Source: Nelumbo lutea (taxonomy: Eukaryota; Streptophyta; Magnoliopsida; Proteales; Nelumbonaceae). From it: a stretch of DNA of 64,000 nt. Location: the NCBI GenBank assembly GCA_022828595.1, contig JAKGHH010000006.1, positions 13,698,499-13,762,498 on the forward strand. The letters are read 5' to 3'. A program made the translations under genes and the position numbers. Below are positions 21,702 through 31,027 of the stretch, piece after piece. The notes beneath the pieces were generated by a model, which made no database searches, had not been told where the DNA came from, and was given only the letters and a program-made list of their open reading frames with translations. How positions within the stretch are numbered: the stretch's first letter is position 1; every line of letters starts with the position of its first letter.

Positions 21702-23486
21702 CAAATGAATCATTTGCAAAGCTTCTTGACGACAACAAGCTTAAGGGTGCAAACTATGTCGACTGGTATAGGAAACTTATGTTGGTCCTAACTTCTGAAA
21801 AGATAGACAAAGTGACAAAGAATCCTGCCCCGGAGCGTCCGGGCGATAAGGCTTCTGAGGCCTGAAGGAGAGACTATCAGGAATGGGAGGAGAAAAACTC
21901 CCTTGCCCGGTGTTACATCATTGTTTCCTTGGACAACCCAATACAGAGGCAGTTCGATTAGTAAACTTGCCAAAGACATATTGGACAGTCTCAGGATGAT
22001 GTATGGTCCTTTGAATTTTCTAACTGTAGAAGATCTTCCCACCTGTGGGCCTTGCCTACAAGGCAAGATGATGAAATGGCCAATTAACAGTAAGCCTGAA
22101 AGATGTACATGCACACTTGACCTAATACATATTGATGTATGTGGTCCCCTGAGTGTTAGGACACGAAATCAACACGTGTATTTCATCACCTTCACAGATG
22201 ATTTTTCGCGATATGGTTACATGTACCTAATGAGACACAAGTCTGAATCATTTGAAAAGTTCAAAGAATTTAGACAAGAGGTCAAGAAACAGTTAGGGAG
22301 AGAAATTAAAGCCCTTCGATCAGATCGAGGAGGCGAGTATCCCTCTAACGAATTCAGGGACTACTTAAAGGACAATGGGATAATATCACAATTAGCTCCT
22401 CCTGCTACACCACAACTTAACGGTGTTTCAGAGAGGAGGAATAGGACCTTATTGGATATGGTCTGGTCGCTTCTCATACACTCAGAGTTACCCACATCCT
22501 TTTGGGGTTACGCATTATAGACTGCGATTTACGTGCTGAATTGGGTTCCAACCAAATCGGTTCCGAATACTCCATATGAACTTTGGACCGCAAAGAATCC
22601 AAGTGTTAGACACTTGAAGATTTGGGGTTGTCCAACACACTAAAAGAACAAGTGCAGACAAGTTGGAATCCAAGACCAGCCGTTGCCTATTTGTAGGCTA
22701 CCCAAAAGGCTTTGTAGGTTACCTATTCTATGACCCAAGTGAGCAGAATGTGTTCTACAGTCGAAATGCACAATTCTTGGAAACCGATTTCATCCTGGAC
22801 ACCCATCGTCAGGAAGTTGTTCTTGATGAGGAGAGCTCAGGAGCAGTGGGAGATATCCCACAAGTTCCAGGTAGTGACCAACCTAGATGATCCACCTAGG
22901 TATCTATGCCACCAGTCCGTTATGGTTATGACCAGGATAGTTATCTGGTGGAAACATTGACTAGTGAAGAGGATCCTATGACTTACATGGAAGCTATGTT
23001 GGACATAGATTCCCAGAAGTGGGTGGAGGCCATGAGAGCAGAAATGGACTCAATGGAGACCAATGGAGTATGGACTCTAGTAGATCCACCATCCAGGGTA
23101 AAAGCAATCGATTGCAAATGGATTTACAAGCGGAAGAAGGGCCCCGATGGTAGGGTTGAGACCTCCAAAGCTCGTCTAGTGACGAAAGGGTACACTCAGA
23201 AAAGGGCATCGATTATGAGGAAACCTTTTCGCCTGGGGCGATGCTTAAATCCATTCGGATCCTGCTAGTTGTAGCTGCATACCGTGATTATGAGATTTGG
23301 CAGATGGATGTCAAAACTGCATTCCTGAATAGAGATCTTACTGAAGATATCTATATGCAGTAGCCGCAAGGCTTCATTGCTGCAGGTCAGGAAAACATGG
23401 TATGCAAACTTAATAGATCCATTTATGGACTTAAGCAAGCATCTAGAAGTTAGAACATCCATTTTGACTCTGCTGTCAAATCGTTT
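21702..23486 (+). pseudogene. Deleted gag–pol of copia element 1
   Basis: ATG at 21702 starts MANESFAKLLDDNKLKGANY, the UBN2-type copia Gag, stopped at 21863 by a TGA replacing arginine. Gag reads on to KDILDSLRMMYG (about 22013). There a deletion joins it to the pre-integrase segment FLTVEDLPTCGPCLQGK, skipping the rest of gag, the zinc knuckle and the protease. Integrase follows with all three catalytic residues (D of HIDVCGPL, D of RSDRGGEY, E of NGVSERRN) up to about 22520, then its C-terminal part after a TAG. RT begins (CKWIYKRKKGPDGR) and, after a frameshift, breaks off at 23486 before the YVDD motif, directly against LTR sequence. It cannot be functional. Confidence 0.88.
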
Positions 23487-25371
23487 GTAAAATGAATAAA
23501 AGTGCATATTTGATTCATGTTCCCGTGGTATGTTTCTGTGTAATACCCTTAAACTGGACACTTAATGAGACTCGTGTTAGTTTAGAATGTTCACAGCCAG
23601 TGGGTCGGTCTGAGGATACCTATCTTGACAAGGTTGACACTGTGGTGCCACCAAGTCGGTTGGGCTGGCCTGTCTCAGCTGCTAGGGTGAGACTCTAGGC
23701 ACATACAGTGTAGGATTAATTGAATCTTTGAACTGGACCAGATTTCCAGTATTGCCCTGGATCTTGAAGATTGATGGGAAAAATTGGAAAGTTACACCCG
23801 ACCCCTAGACTCGATTATGATACTATAATAGGTATCGGATTGGGCTGTCTTTGATGTATCAATCAGTGAGATCCTTAGTGGGGGTCAAAACCTGGCTATG
23901 TTGGGACAATTTCAGAATTCATTTGAGTGGGTGATCATAGTGACAGGATCAGCCCCTTTGTCGGACAAAGGTAATGATCGAGGATGCACTCTCACTGATG
24001 GAAACCAAGACTACTGGCAGCCGATTTCAATCGTTGAGATTCGTTTTTGCAAAATATATTTTATATGAGATATAAAAGAATATATATTATGGTTTTTAAA
24101 ATGTTTGCAAAAGGTTTTAATTCCTGGGATCCATGTAAGCAGAGAGTGCAACACTGTTCTTTGCAGCCGAGAGAGAGGTCCTCTCTTGTCGGGCAGTGTA
24201 TGATCATTATGGGATGAGAGGTTAAATGTAAGAACATTGAAGATAATACGTGATGGGCTAATCTTGCATCTGCCCACAGTCCCTGTGTGTTACAAGGTGG
24301 GTTGGCTCAGGGACCACTTAGGGTAAGTTTTGGGCCCATAGAGCCCATAAGATGGGTTTCAGGGGGTGCACTGTCCATAACAGTGTGTTCGGCTAGGCCT
24401 TGTGATAAAGGCTGGGCCGAACCCATGTGGCTGATGTGTAGATCAATGCTTGGGTCCCATGCCATACAAGGAAGCCCAATTGGGCAGCAGTTAGGAAGGT
24501 TAAGTGAGCACATAATCTTAATGGGCCTAAAGCCCATTTCGAACTAGGTAATTTAATTAGTTAATAATGGGGCGAATTCTGAGATGGATTAGCAGATAGG
24601 ATAGGGTTTTGACCCTATCCACTCAGAGAGTCCAGATCTGAATGTGATTCAGATCTAGAAACCTCCTAATGAGATTAGGAGAAAACTAATCTAATATGCA
24701 GATAAGATAAGGGTTTATTTCTATCACCTAAAGAGAGGTCTTATATAAATATGATTTGGATAAGCAGCTCCTAATTGAATTAGGTGCTGATCCTTTAGGT
24801 TAACAAAAGAAGGAGGGGGTGGCAGCTTTGAAAAGACACTCATTCATATCCTCTTTAGTGCTGAAATCAAAGAAGGAAGAATTTAGCATCCCTGCAGAAT
24901 TCTTTCTTGCCACCTCCCTGTTCTTGTCGCCCCTGTTTGCCAGTTCGATCTCTAGTTGTGGTAGAAGTCAAGACTCGATCTTGACATCCGTTCTTTGAGA
25001 AAGAATTGATAGGAAGCTGTGCTCATGTGCCATCCTGCTGATTCTTGCGAAGGACAGAGTTCTTAGAGAAGAACACTGCTGATTCTGCTCCATTCTGCAC
25101 TGTGCCATTTCAATGGGAGTAGTCTTTGGATCCTTCCTTGGGCGTGAACACTTCCATTGGGAGATATTATTTCTTCGTATTAGGTACATCCTCCCTCCTA
25201 CTCCTTTTGGTTTAGATCTGGTTCACTTTATGATTCAAGAATGATCTTTGAAAATATGATTTTCTAAAATAGGGAATGCGATTCCCAGTTGAAGGGAATT
25301 TTTTTTTTGAAATTCGCCCCTCTTATTCCGTAATTTTTGGGCATCCATAGGATGGATCTCTCATCCCTTCA
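23487..25371 (+). repeat. 3' LTR of copia element 1, first ~60 bp deleted
   Basis: From TTGTAAAATGAATAAAAGTGC onwards it matches 18085 and following of the 5' LTR and ends CATCCCTTCA. The missing start (TGTTAGACAG to about TTTAT) was removed by the same deletion that truncated RT. It keeps a TATA-like CTTATATAAATATG at about 24743, absent from the 5' copy. Confidence 0.88.
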
Positions 25372-25426
25372 CCACAGACTAACCACACTGGGTCAGAACC
25401 CCTAGCACGGGGAGTGGGGGGGCAAT
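25372..25426 (+). other. Tat element 1 resumes: polypurine tract before 3' LTR
   Basis: After the copia insertion the Tat sequence continues and ends in CACGGGGAGTGGGGGGGCAAT, a purine-rich tract directly before the LTR start. In intact elements this primes plus-strand DNA synthesis. It confirms that 25427 is the 3' LTR start. Confidence 0.75.
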
Positions 25427-26059
25427 TGATGGAGGGTGATTTGGCCCGACCTCATAGCATGGGGACACGTGGGTACAACCTAGCATAAGTGACAGCTTAG
25501 CGTGGCAGCCTGGCCATAACTCGGCGTACTGAACTCGTCGGAGCCCAGCAATACAAGTCGGTGGATGTAGCGGCACGCCGGGAAGAAACATCTAGCATAC
25601 TCTGAACTCTCCCTACGGGAGGAGGACTCCCGAGCTCCTCCCAGTGGGCCCCGAACACTTCCTTCCTGACAAGGGAACACCCCGATCTACGGGAAGTATC
25701 CCGAAGTGGGGACACTTCGGGATAGCCCCATTAACGCTCCTGCCCATACTTGCCTAAGGCTTACCTCAAGCACTTGCTCCTCGACTGCCCCAGCACCCCG
25801 ATGTAGGGTAGCTCGGACCAACTGATGTAGGGTAGCTCGGACCAAATGTAGCTCGGCAACCTGCAGAAAAGATCTACTTGACAATAGTACCTACTGAATT
25901 TGGAGGTTGCACCCACGTCTCTTTTCCAGCGGCGTCGTGCCTGCCACTTCTGCCAGATGTGGCACGTGTTATGGTCACACCAACACCAACAGACGCTATC
26001 TGGATTGTGCAGAGGCATGTAGCGAACAACAGATCGCTGCCCCTATAGCCGAAGTTACA

Positions 26060-26823
26060 TCCAAGGATCCGCGGATGGAGGATGAAATTGTAAAGTCTCC
26101 TCCTATGGCCGAGGATGATGTCACAAACATTATAGTAGAACCTGTAGAATGCGCTCCTTTGATGAAGACAGGTGGGCTTGGCGATGTTGCGGGGGCTTTA
26201 CCGAAGGCCTTGGCTCGGCGTGGACATAAAGTTATGGTTGCAGCACCACAGCATGGTAACTATACATAAATCCAAGAAACAGGAGTGCACAAGTGATGCA
26301 AGGTGGAGGGGCAAGATAGAGAGGTAACTTTCTTCCAAGCTTATATTGATGGCATGGATTTTGTGTTCATGGACAACCCTAAGTTTCGTAATATTGAGGA
26401 AAATATAGATGGGGAAGGGCGAGAGGATATTTTAAAACGCATGGTTCTCTTTGGTAAGGCCGCTCTTGAGGTCCTCTACTATAAGCATAACCGGTGCATT
26501 CTTATGATCCACAACATAGCACACTGGGGTCATGGTCCAGTACGTGATTTCTGTTATGTGGATCTTCCACAAAACTACTTCAAATTATATAACCCAAGAG
26601 GTGGGGAACACTTCAATGTCCTTGTGACTGGACTGAGTGCAACAGATCGTGTAGTCACTGTAAGCCATGGTTACGCCTGGGAGCTGGAAACTAGAGAAGG
26701 TGGCTTGGGTCTGCATCAAATAATCCAGCTTTATGCACTGAGATATGGGGCAGTCCCTGTTGTTCATACTGTTGGTGGACTGAGAAATAGTGTGCAGCCG
26801 TTTGATCCATTCGCAGAGTCCCA
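26060..26823 (+). pseudogene. Starch synthase (SSII-like, GT5) cDNA fragment captured in retroelement
   Basis: Starch synthase transfers glucose from ADP-glucose to growing starch in plastids. The frame shows the N-terminal ADP-glucose-binding motif [21 protein letters not shown], here cut to its core KTGGLGD, followed by FQAYIDGMDFVFMDNP, DILKRMVLFGKAALEV, IHNIAHWGHGPV, DRVVTVSHGYAWEL and the C-terminal YGAVPVVHTVGGL with PFDPF. These match soluble starch synthase II in order. About 40 residues are missing after AALEV, and a large C-terminal block is missing between LHQIIQ and LYALRYG. Two stops (TAA near 26267 and TGA near 26294) sit in an otherwise constant frame from 25907 to the LTR. No introns separate segments that are spread over several exons in plant genes, so the source was a spliced transcript. 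Confidence 0.85.
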
Positions 26824-26880
26824 AGCCATGTATCCGGAATACGAGCTTGAGGGCAAGCTCATAGTCCGGGAGGGGTGTAA
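26824..26880 (+). pseudogene. Chromodomain tail and polypurine tract of the chimeric chromovirus
   Basis: In the same frame as the starch-synthase fragment the product changes to AMYPEYELEGKLIVREGCN. This resembles the last residues of plant chromovirus integrases (a Phe/Tyr-Pro, then LEGK/LEDK, then an EGG-like end). The bases CCGGGAGGGGTGTAA then abut the LTR start and can serve as the polypurine tract. The join identifies the capturing element as Ty3/gypsy. The assignment rests on a short segment. Confidence 0.6.
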
Positions 26881-27635
26881 TGTTATGGTCACACCATCTG
26901 GCAGTGCACTGCGGTGCAGTCATAGGCAGCAGGCCGCACAGCAGCAGGCACCGCCTGGCAGTGCTGCACAACAACATGCACCGCCGATAGCGCGCAACAC
27001 GCACCACACGGCAGCAGCATGCACCATGCACACGCCCGGCACCGCACGACAATGGCACCATGGCGCGTAGCATGCACCGCCAGGCAGCAGTGTGCACCGC
27101 ACGCATTGCACGACAACACGCACCGCATACATGCCGGCACCGCACGACAGTGGCACCATAAGGCGCGCGCACGCACTGCGTGGCAGCAGCACTGCGCGCA
27201 CACACCGACAGCAGCAACAGAGTGGGGCCCACACGATAGCTCATCAGGGTGGGCCCACCCTTATCTGGACACATCAAGCCAACTCGCCACCAGCTTACCT
27301 TACCCTTATCTTTATCTTATCTTATATTTATCTTATCTTAAGTAAGAGTGAGTTACCATTAGGAGTAGGTAATTAGGAGTTTGAGTTCAAGTTGGAGTTT
27401 GAGTTTAATTAGGAAGTTCCCTTTGTAATCTCCTATTTAAGGTGCTACGAATTGAAATAAAGCATTCAGTTTTTCCAGCCAAGAAAAGAGTGAGGAGAGT
27501 TTGGGTGGTCTCTTGGACAAATCTCCCATTCAGTTTTCGCAATAGGGTCTGCATGCAATGGAAGGCACAAGGGGAAGCAGGGCTTTCGCACTGTGGACCG
27601 ACCCGTGATGGGATCCTACGCGTAGGACCATAACA
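26881..27635 (+). repeat. 3' LTR of the chimeric chromovirus, with GC-rich U3
   Basis: It begins TGTTATGGTC and ends GACCATAACA. The first 350 bases are unusually rich in GCA/CAC words. They contain a repeated block (CCGGCACCGCACGAC near 27037 and 27134) and give spurious long frames on both strands. The later part is AT-rich, with TATTTAAGG (about 27434) and AATAAAG (about 27455), plausible TATA and polyadenylation signals, then a typical LTR end. Only the first 16 bases of a matching 5' LTR remain at 25967. Confidence 0.7.
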
Positions 27636-27984
27636 GCATGCCTGATAGGTCCATACCCTACAACGGCTGCCCACATCCGCCACTTCGGCTCTGGCAATAA
27701 CGGCTGTGGCAGAGGCAGTTACGCCTGATTTGAGAAATCTTCAATATTTAAAGACCCCGACCCTCGAAGAGAAGAGGCGTTGAACTTGTGCCATCAGCAC
27801 TCTTCACTCTTTGTTTTGTATTCTTCAATTTTCTCAGAGTTCTAACTTAAGCATCGGAGTGTTCCTACTGGGTGAGCTCCCCGAGAATTCTTCACATTCC
27901 CCTTCACCCCAGGTACCGTCCATCACCAGCTGGGAGCCAGGTTTCCGCTAGCTAGGAGTGCCCGGATCGTGCAGCATCAGGATC

Positions 27985-28249
27985 CAATAAAAAAAATAGA
28001 TAGATTTTAGATCACCCCCCATTCCTTATTCGATCTAGGAGGATCCAATAATATATATGATTTATTTATTTATAAATATGTTATTTATATTGCATTTTTG
28101 TAAATTTGTTATATTATTTAAGTTTTTTATAAAAAATATGCATATATATGACGAAAATTGTTTAGGTATATATTGATTTTCGTGACTAAAAAGATATAGA
28201 AGGTGCTAAACCGACACCACAAAAACACCTATGGCGAATTCATGACTCA
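27985..28249. other. AT-rich right flank of Tat element 1
   Basis: AT-rich sequence with two GGATCCAATAA occurrences (27980 and 28041). No gene or identified element. Confidence 0.5.
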
Positions 28250-28530
28250 GCTCACACCCGCAAAGACTTGCCATAAGCTCAAAACCCAAAAACTAGCTTG
28301 CGATGAACTCAAGACCACCACAGGCCCGTAATAGACCCAAAACCGTAATAAAGAAAGAAAACTTAGAGCCATCGCGAACTTGCGATGAACATAAGGCCAT
28401 CGTGAGGTTGCAATGAGCTCAGATCCATTGTAGACCTGCGATGAACTCAAAACTATCATGAACCTGCATTAAGCTCAAACTCATCGCAAAACAACGATGA
28501 GTCCAGGACCATCGCAAGTCACAACGAGTA
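28250..28530. repeat. Degenerate tandem array, about 30-bp unit (GCGATGAACTCAAGACCA-like)
   Basis: Words of the type TGCGATGAACTCAAGACC, with variants such as TGCAATGAGCTCAGATCC and TGCATTAAGCTCAAACTC, recur about every 30-35 bases. The spacers contain CATCGCGA or CATCGTGA. The array precedes a promoter-like segment and may be part of an unidentified LTR's U3 region. Confidence 0.65.
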
Positions 28531-29129
28531 AAGAAGCACGCGCTCCATTAATAAAGTGCATGACAAAATGTCCAGTAGGATTAGAAAAAGATATGTGAGA
28601 TAAGTATTGACGTCACCTACACCATGTCAGTCTAAGAGACTCGCAAAAGGAAGTAGCACATGTGTATTATGAGAATCCTCAGATGAAAGGAAACCTCGTC
28701 CCTAAGATATCTCATAAGACATGTGACAAAACCATAGCGGTGTTCCCTGACAACTGATACCGAATCCAAGATTCCCTTTCCTAGTGGGAATCAAACACTT
28801 TTAATTCCTTCCTTTCAAGACCTCGAGATCTCTCCCTATAAATAGGGGTCCAAATCATAACGAGAACATCATTTTGACATTCTATTCGCCCTAGCCTTTA
28901 GCCTACCCTTAGCCTTTAGTCTTCCTTCGTCTTTCAAGGAGACCCTTGCACGTAGTTTTACCTCCCCACTCACAAATAGTTGAAAAGATATTGTATTTTT
29001 TGTTTTTCTTTATTTAAATTGTTATATTTTATTTTTCTTTTAATAATTTATTAATTATTTTAAAATTTTAAATTAGATTTGGATATACCCTAATTTGAAT
29101 CCAATCTGATTTGTTTTCATTCCTAGAAG
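28531..29129 (+). other. LTR-like promoter segment, family unknown
   Basis: After the tandem array the sequence contains TGACGTCA (about 28608) and CTCCCTATAAATAGGGGTCC (about 28833-28852), a strong TATA box followed by a C-rich leader with a repeated CCTTTAGCCTA phrase. This looks like the U3/R part of a retroelement LTR. No primer site, gag or pol of the same element follows; an AT-rich stretch (28981-29125) intervenes before Tat element 2. A host promoter is the alternative. Confidence 0.35.
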
Positions 29130-29450
29130 TTGGGATCAAGTTGGCTTAGGATCATGTGGGCCCATGTACATAGACATACTCACACCTATATAAAGTCCTC
29201 ACTCTGACCAGTGAAGGTATGTGCCATTAAGCTCTCAAACTCTCTTGTCTTCTAAAGAATTCCCTAAACAACTCTCTAACTTAAGCATCAGAGTGCTCGC
29301 CCTAGGTAAAAATAGCCTAAGCACTCAAACTTTACCTCTCTTGGAGAACAAAATAGCTCGGCCTAGCACAACTCGGCCTTGACAAGGTAATCATCTGAGT
29401 CAGTGTTTGAGTCACCTAACATGTGAGAACAGCCAGATCGCGCTACATCA
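29130..29450 (+). repeat. LTR end of Tat element 2
   Basis: It ends CGCTACATCA, immediately before the primer site, and carries a TATA box (CTATATAAAGTCC, about 29186) followed by CTTAAGCATCAGAGTGCTCG. The last phrase corresponds to CTTAAGCATCGGAGTGTTCC in Tat element 1. The left limit is uncertain because no second copy exists in the window; a TG occurs at 29130. Confidence 0.7.
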
Positions 29451-29523
29451 ATTGGTGTCGTTTGTGGGAAATTGATAAAAAAAGCTAAGATCTCATCATT
29501 TTATTCACAAAATCTTAATACCA
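29451..29523 (+). other. Primer-binding site and short leader of Tat element 2
   Basis: ATTGGTGTCGTTTGTGGGAA is a diverged form of the TTGGCGCCATCTGTGGGAA site of Tat element 1, in the same position relative to the LTR end. Confidence 0.7.
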
Positions 29524-31019
29524 ATGACATCCTCAAGCAACTACCCCTCCAACAACAACAACCAAATTACTAGGCAGCTTGGGATGATCCTGGAAGTGCC
29601 CTTAGTGACCATCAGACAAATAGATGTCCCTATGAAACCGACTCCTGCTGGGGTCGATTCGCACCAGTTCTATGACTTGGTGCAATGCGTGCGAGGGATG
29701 AACAACCAGCTCAGATTTTGGGAGAACAAATTTACCACCATGATGGGGGAGGGACAACAACAACTGCAACACCAGTAACCCCACCGGCAAAACCAACAGG
29801 TACAACCACCCTAGCTACAACAACAACAAAATGCCAGGTTGAACTAGAGCAATAACTAGAATCAGGCCCTAGCTCGAATTCCTAGTTAGGTACCCAACCA
29901 AATCTCCAACCAGGCTTCTGAACCAATCAACAACCAGCCTCCGGCTGACAATGCATTCCCCAACCAGAAGCAGAACCATCTTCCAATGGAAAGTTGAGCT
30001 ACTGCTCCCTCAAAACAGAGGCTACTAGATCCTCCGAAAGCTCCAAAAGAAGGCATCGAAGATGTGCTTATTGCACCTTAATAAAAAGTCAGCTCGCTCC
30101 AACTGGGAGTGTGATGGACAAGAAGGAAGAAAGGAAGGCAACTAGCCAAGTAGGCATCTCATTCGAGTGCCTTATAACTTGAGAGTCACCTCTTGCTCCA
30201 AAAATCCTCAAGGCTCCGAGGCCAAAGAACTTCAAAGCGTCGAGCTTTGAGACCTATAACGGTTCGATAGACGTGGTTGATCACGCTAACAGATTTTCAG
30301 ACCTTGATGTTGCTCCACAGAGCCAATGATGCAAGTATGTGCATCGCCTTCCCTACAACTCTCTAAGATGAAGCTTGGCTGTGGTACTCAGGGTTGGCCC
30401 CTGGCTCCATGAAGAACTAAAACCAGCTCCTTGGTTATCACCCACTTGGAAACTAGTAAGAGACATTCAAAATCTGCAACTTGCTTGCTAAGTGTCATGC
30501 GGAGACCTAATGAAACACTCTTGGGAATACATTAAAAGATTTAACATGGAACGCTTGCAAATCCTAGACTTGGACCCAACAATGCATCTCACCATAGCCA
30601 AGAACGACGTACGTCACCCTGACCTATGCTGGGAGATAGAACTAAACCCTCTGGCCACTATGGAGAAATTCCTCGCAGTGGTAGACAAATTCATAAAAGT
30701 AGAAGAAACCATGGGATCGCGGTTAGAGTTGTTTGAAAAAAAGAAGCAAGCTGAAGAGGAAGCAGGAAGCAACAAGTTGAAGCGGAGAAGCAAGTCTCCA
30801 AAGAGAAGTTGGTCAAGAAGCCACAGTATCGCGGTTAGAGTTGTTAGAAGAAATGAAGCAAGCTGAAGAGGAAGCAGGAAGCAACAAGTTGAAGCGGAGA
30901 AGCAAGTCTCCAAAGATAAGTCGGTCACCAAGAGGATGGCGAAGCAACTCGCCCAGAAGAAAAAGCAAGTCTCCTCAGCAAGGTTCAGGTTCAGGTCAGA
31001 GATCTAGAACCCCACCTTT
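29524..31019 (+). pseudogene. Gag of Tat element 2
   Basis: ATG at 29524 opens MTSSSNYPSNNNNQITRQLG and a glutamine-rich stretch. The gag domain is recognisable in shifting frames at about 30190-30480 (KAPRPKNFKASSFETYNGSI, then MCIAFPTTL and LWYSGLAPGSM). An open frame at 30492-30866 follows with WEYIKRFNMERLQILDLDPT, parallel to YIKRFNDACLQILDLDPT of Tat element 1. The C-terminus is Lys/Arg/Ser-rich because a 112-bp segment starting at 30717 is repeated at 30829, with KRRSKSPK in both copies. Numerous stops make it a relic. Confidence 0.8.
30717..30940 (+). repeat. 112-bp tandem duplication inside Tat element 2 gag
   Basis: TCGCGGTTAGAGTTGTT begins at 30717 and again at 30829. The copies share AAGCAAGCTGAAGAGGAAGC and AAGCGGAGAAGCAAGTCTCC almost exactly, which dates the duplication as young relative to the decay of the element. 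The duplicated segment encodes the basic, serine-rich Gag tail. Confidence 0.85.
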
Positions 31020-31027
31020 GTACACTA

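Larger units (their letters stand above)
18031..25371 (+). mobile_element. Ty1/copia element 1 (Angela/Tork-like) nested in Tat element 1
   Basis: LTRs lie at 18031-19906 and 23487-25371. They flank a methionine-tRNA primer site, a long untranslated leader, a UBN2-type gag start, integrase and a fragment of RT. Sequence on both sides (aORF upstream region left, Tat polypurine tract right) belongs to Tat element 1, so this insertion is younger than its host. Two internal deletions remove most of gag, protease and the end of pol; the second also takes the first ~60 bp of the 3' LTR. Left flank cctcg and right flank ccaca are not a clean duplication. The clade is suggested by the 1.9-kb LTR and integrase wording only. 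Confidence 0.9.
25967..27635 (+). mobile_element. Chimeric chromovirus carrying starch-synthase cDNA, nested in Tat LTR
   Basis: The block begins TGTTATGGTCACACCA and ends GACCATAACA, the inverted ends expected of an LTR element. The same 16 bases recur at 26881 as the start of a 755-bp LTR. Flanking bases are gcacg (25962-25966) and gcatg (27636-27640), a 5-bp duplication differing by one CpG transition. Between the two LTR starts there is no gag or pol apart from a chromodomain-like tail just before the 3' LTR. The rest is starch-synthase coding sequence without introns. The parts match a retroelement that captured a host mRNA and lost its 5' LTR body. It is non-autonomous and, with two stops, not expected to make a complete protein. 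Confidence 0.72.
8194..27979 (+). mobile_element. Ty3/gypsy Tat-lineage element 1, split by two later insertions
   Basis: It has LTRs at 8194-9009 and 25427-27979, both bounded by TGATG...CATCA, a Tat-type primer site, gag, protease–RT–RNase H, a second RNase H domain, integrase and a long antisense ORF. The double RNase H and the antisense ORF between pol and the 3' LTR are hallmarks of the plant Tat lineage (Grande, Retand and Ogre group). The interior is split by a copia element at 18031-25371, and the 3' LTR by a chimeric chromovirus at 25967-27635. Without them the element is about 10.8 kb. Flanks ggata/ggatc match in four of five bases. Multiple stops make it non-functional. Confidence 0.9.
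25427..27979 (+). repeat. 3' LTR of Tat element 1, split by a nested element
   Basis: 25427-25966 and 27641-27979 together reproduce the LTR from TGATGGAGGG to GCAGCATCA. Compared with the 5' copy it has about 50 extra bases (25914-25961) just before the nested insertion and a 24-bp tandem duplication near 25800 (GATGTAGGGTAGCTCGGACC and following). The nested element occupies 25967-27635 with its target duplication on each side. Confidence 0.88.

Noticed and set aside
26060..26823. Starch synthase as a working host gene
   Set aside because: Two stops, two large internal deletions, no start region or transit peptide, and placement between LTR pieces show a captured relic.
26585..27277. Minus-strand frames of 104-230 residues rich in Cys, Ala, Val and Arg
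   Set aside because: They are antisense translations of the starch-synthase relic and of the GCA/CAC-rich LTR; no family resemblance.
28250..28530. CRISPR-like regularly spaced repeats
   Set aside because: Units are degenerate and spacers are not unique; the surrounding sequence is plant nuclear DNA with no cas genes.
28550..28960. Pararetrovirus-like promoter (TGACGTCA plus TATA box)
   Set aside because: No coat protein, movement or RT sequence of that type is nearby; an LTR fragment or host promoter is simpler.
8038..29125. A single hAT MITE split by Tat element 1 and everything to its right
   Set aside because: The supposed ends (TAGGGGTGCAAATC and TTTTCATTCCTA) match only loosely and no 8-bp duplication flanks them.
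30700..30990. Ser/Arg/Lys-rich repeats suggesting an SR splicing factor
   Set aside because: The stretch is the duplicated basic tail of a Tat gag, with gag sequence immediately upstream in the same frame.
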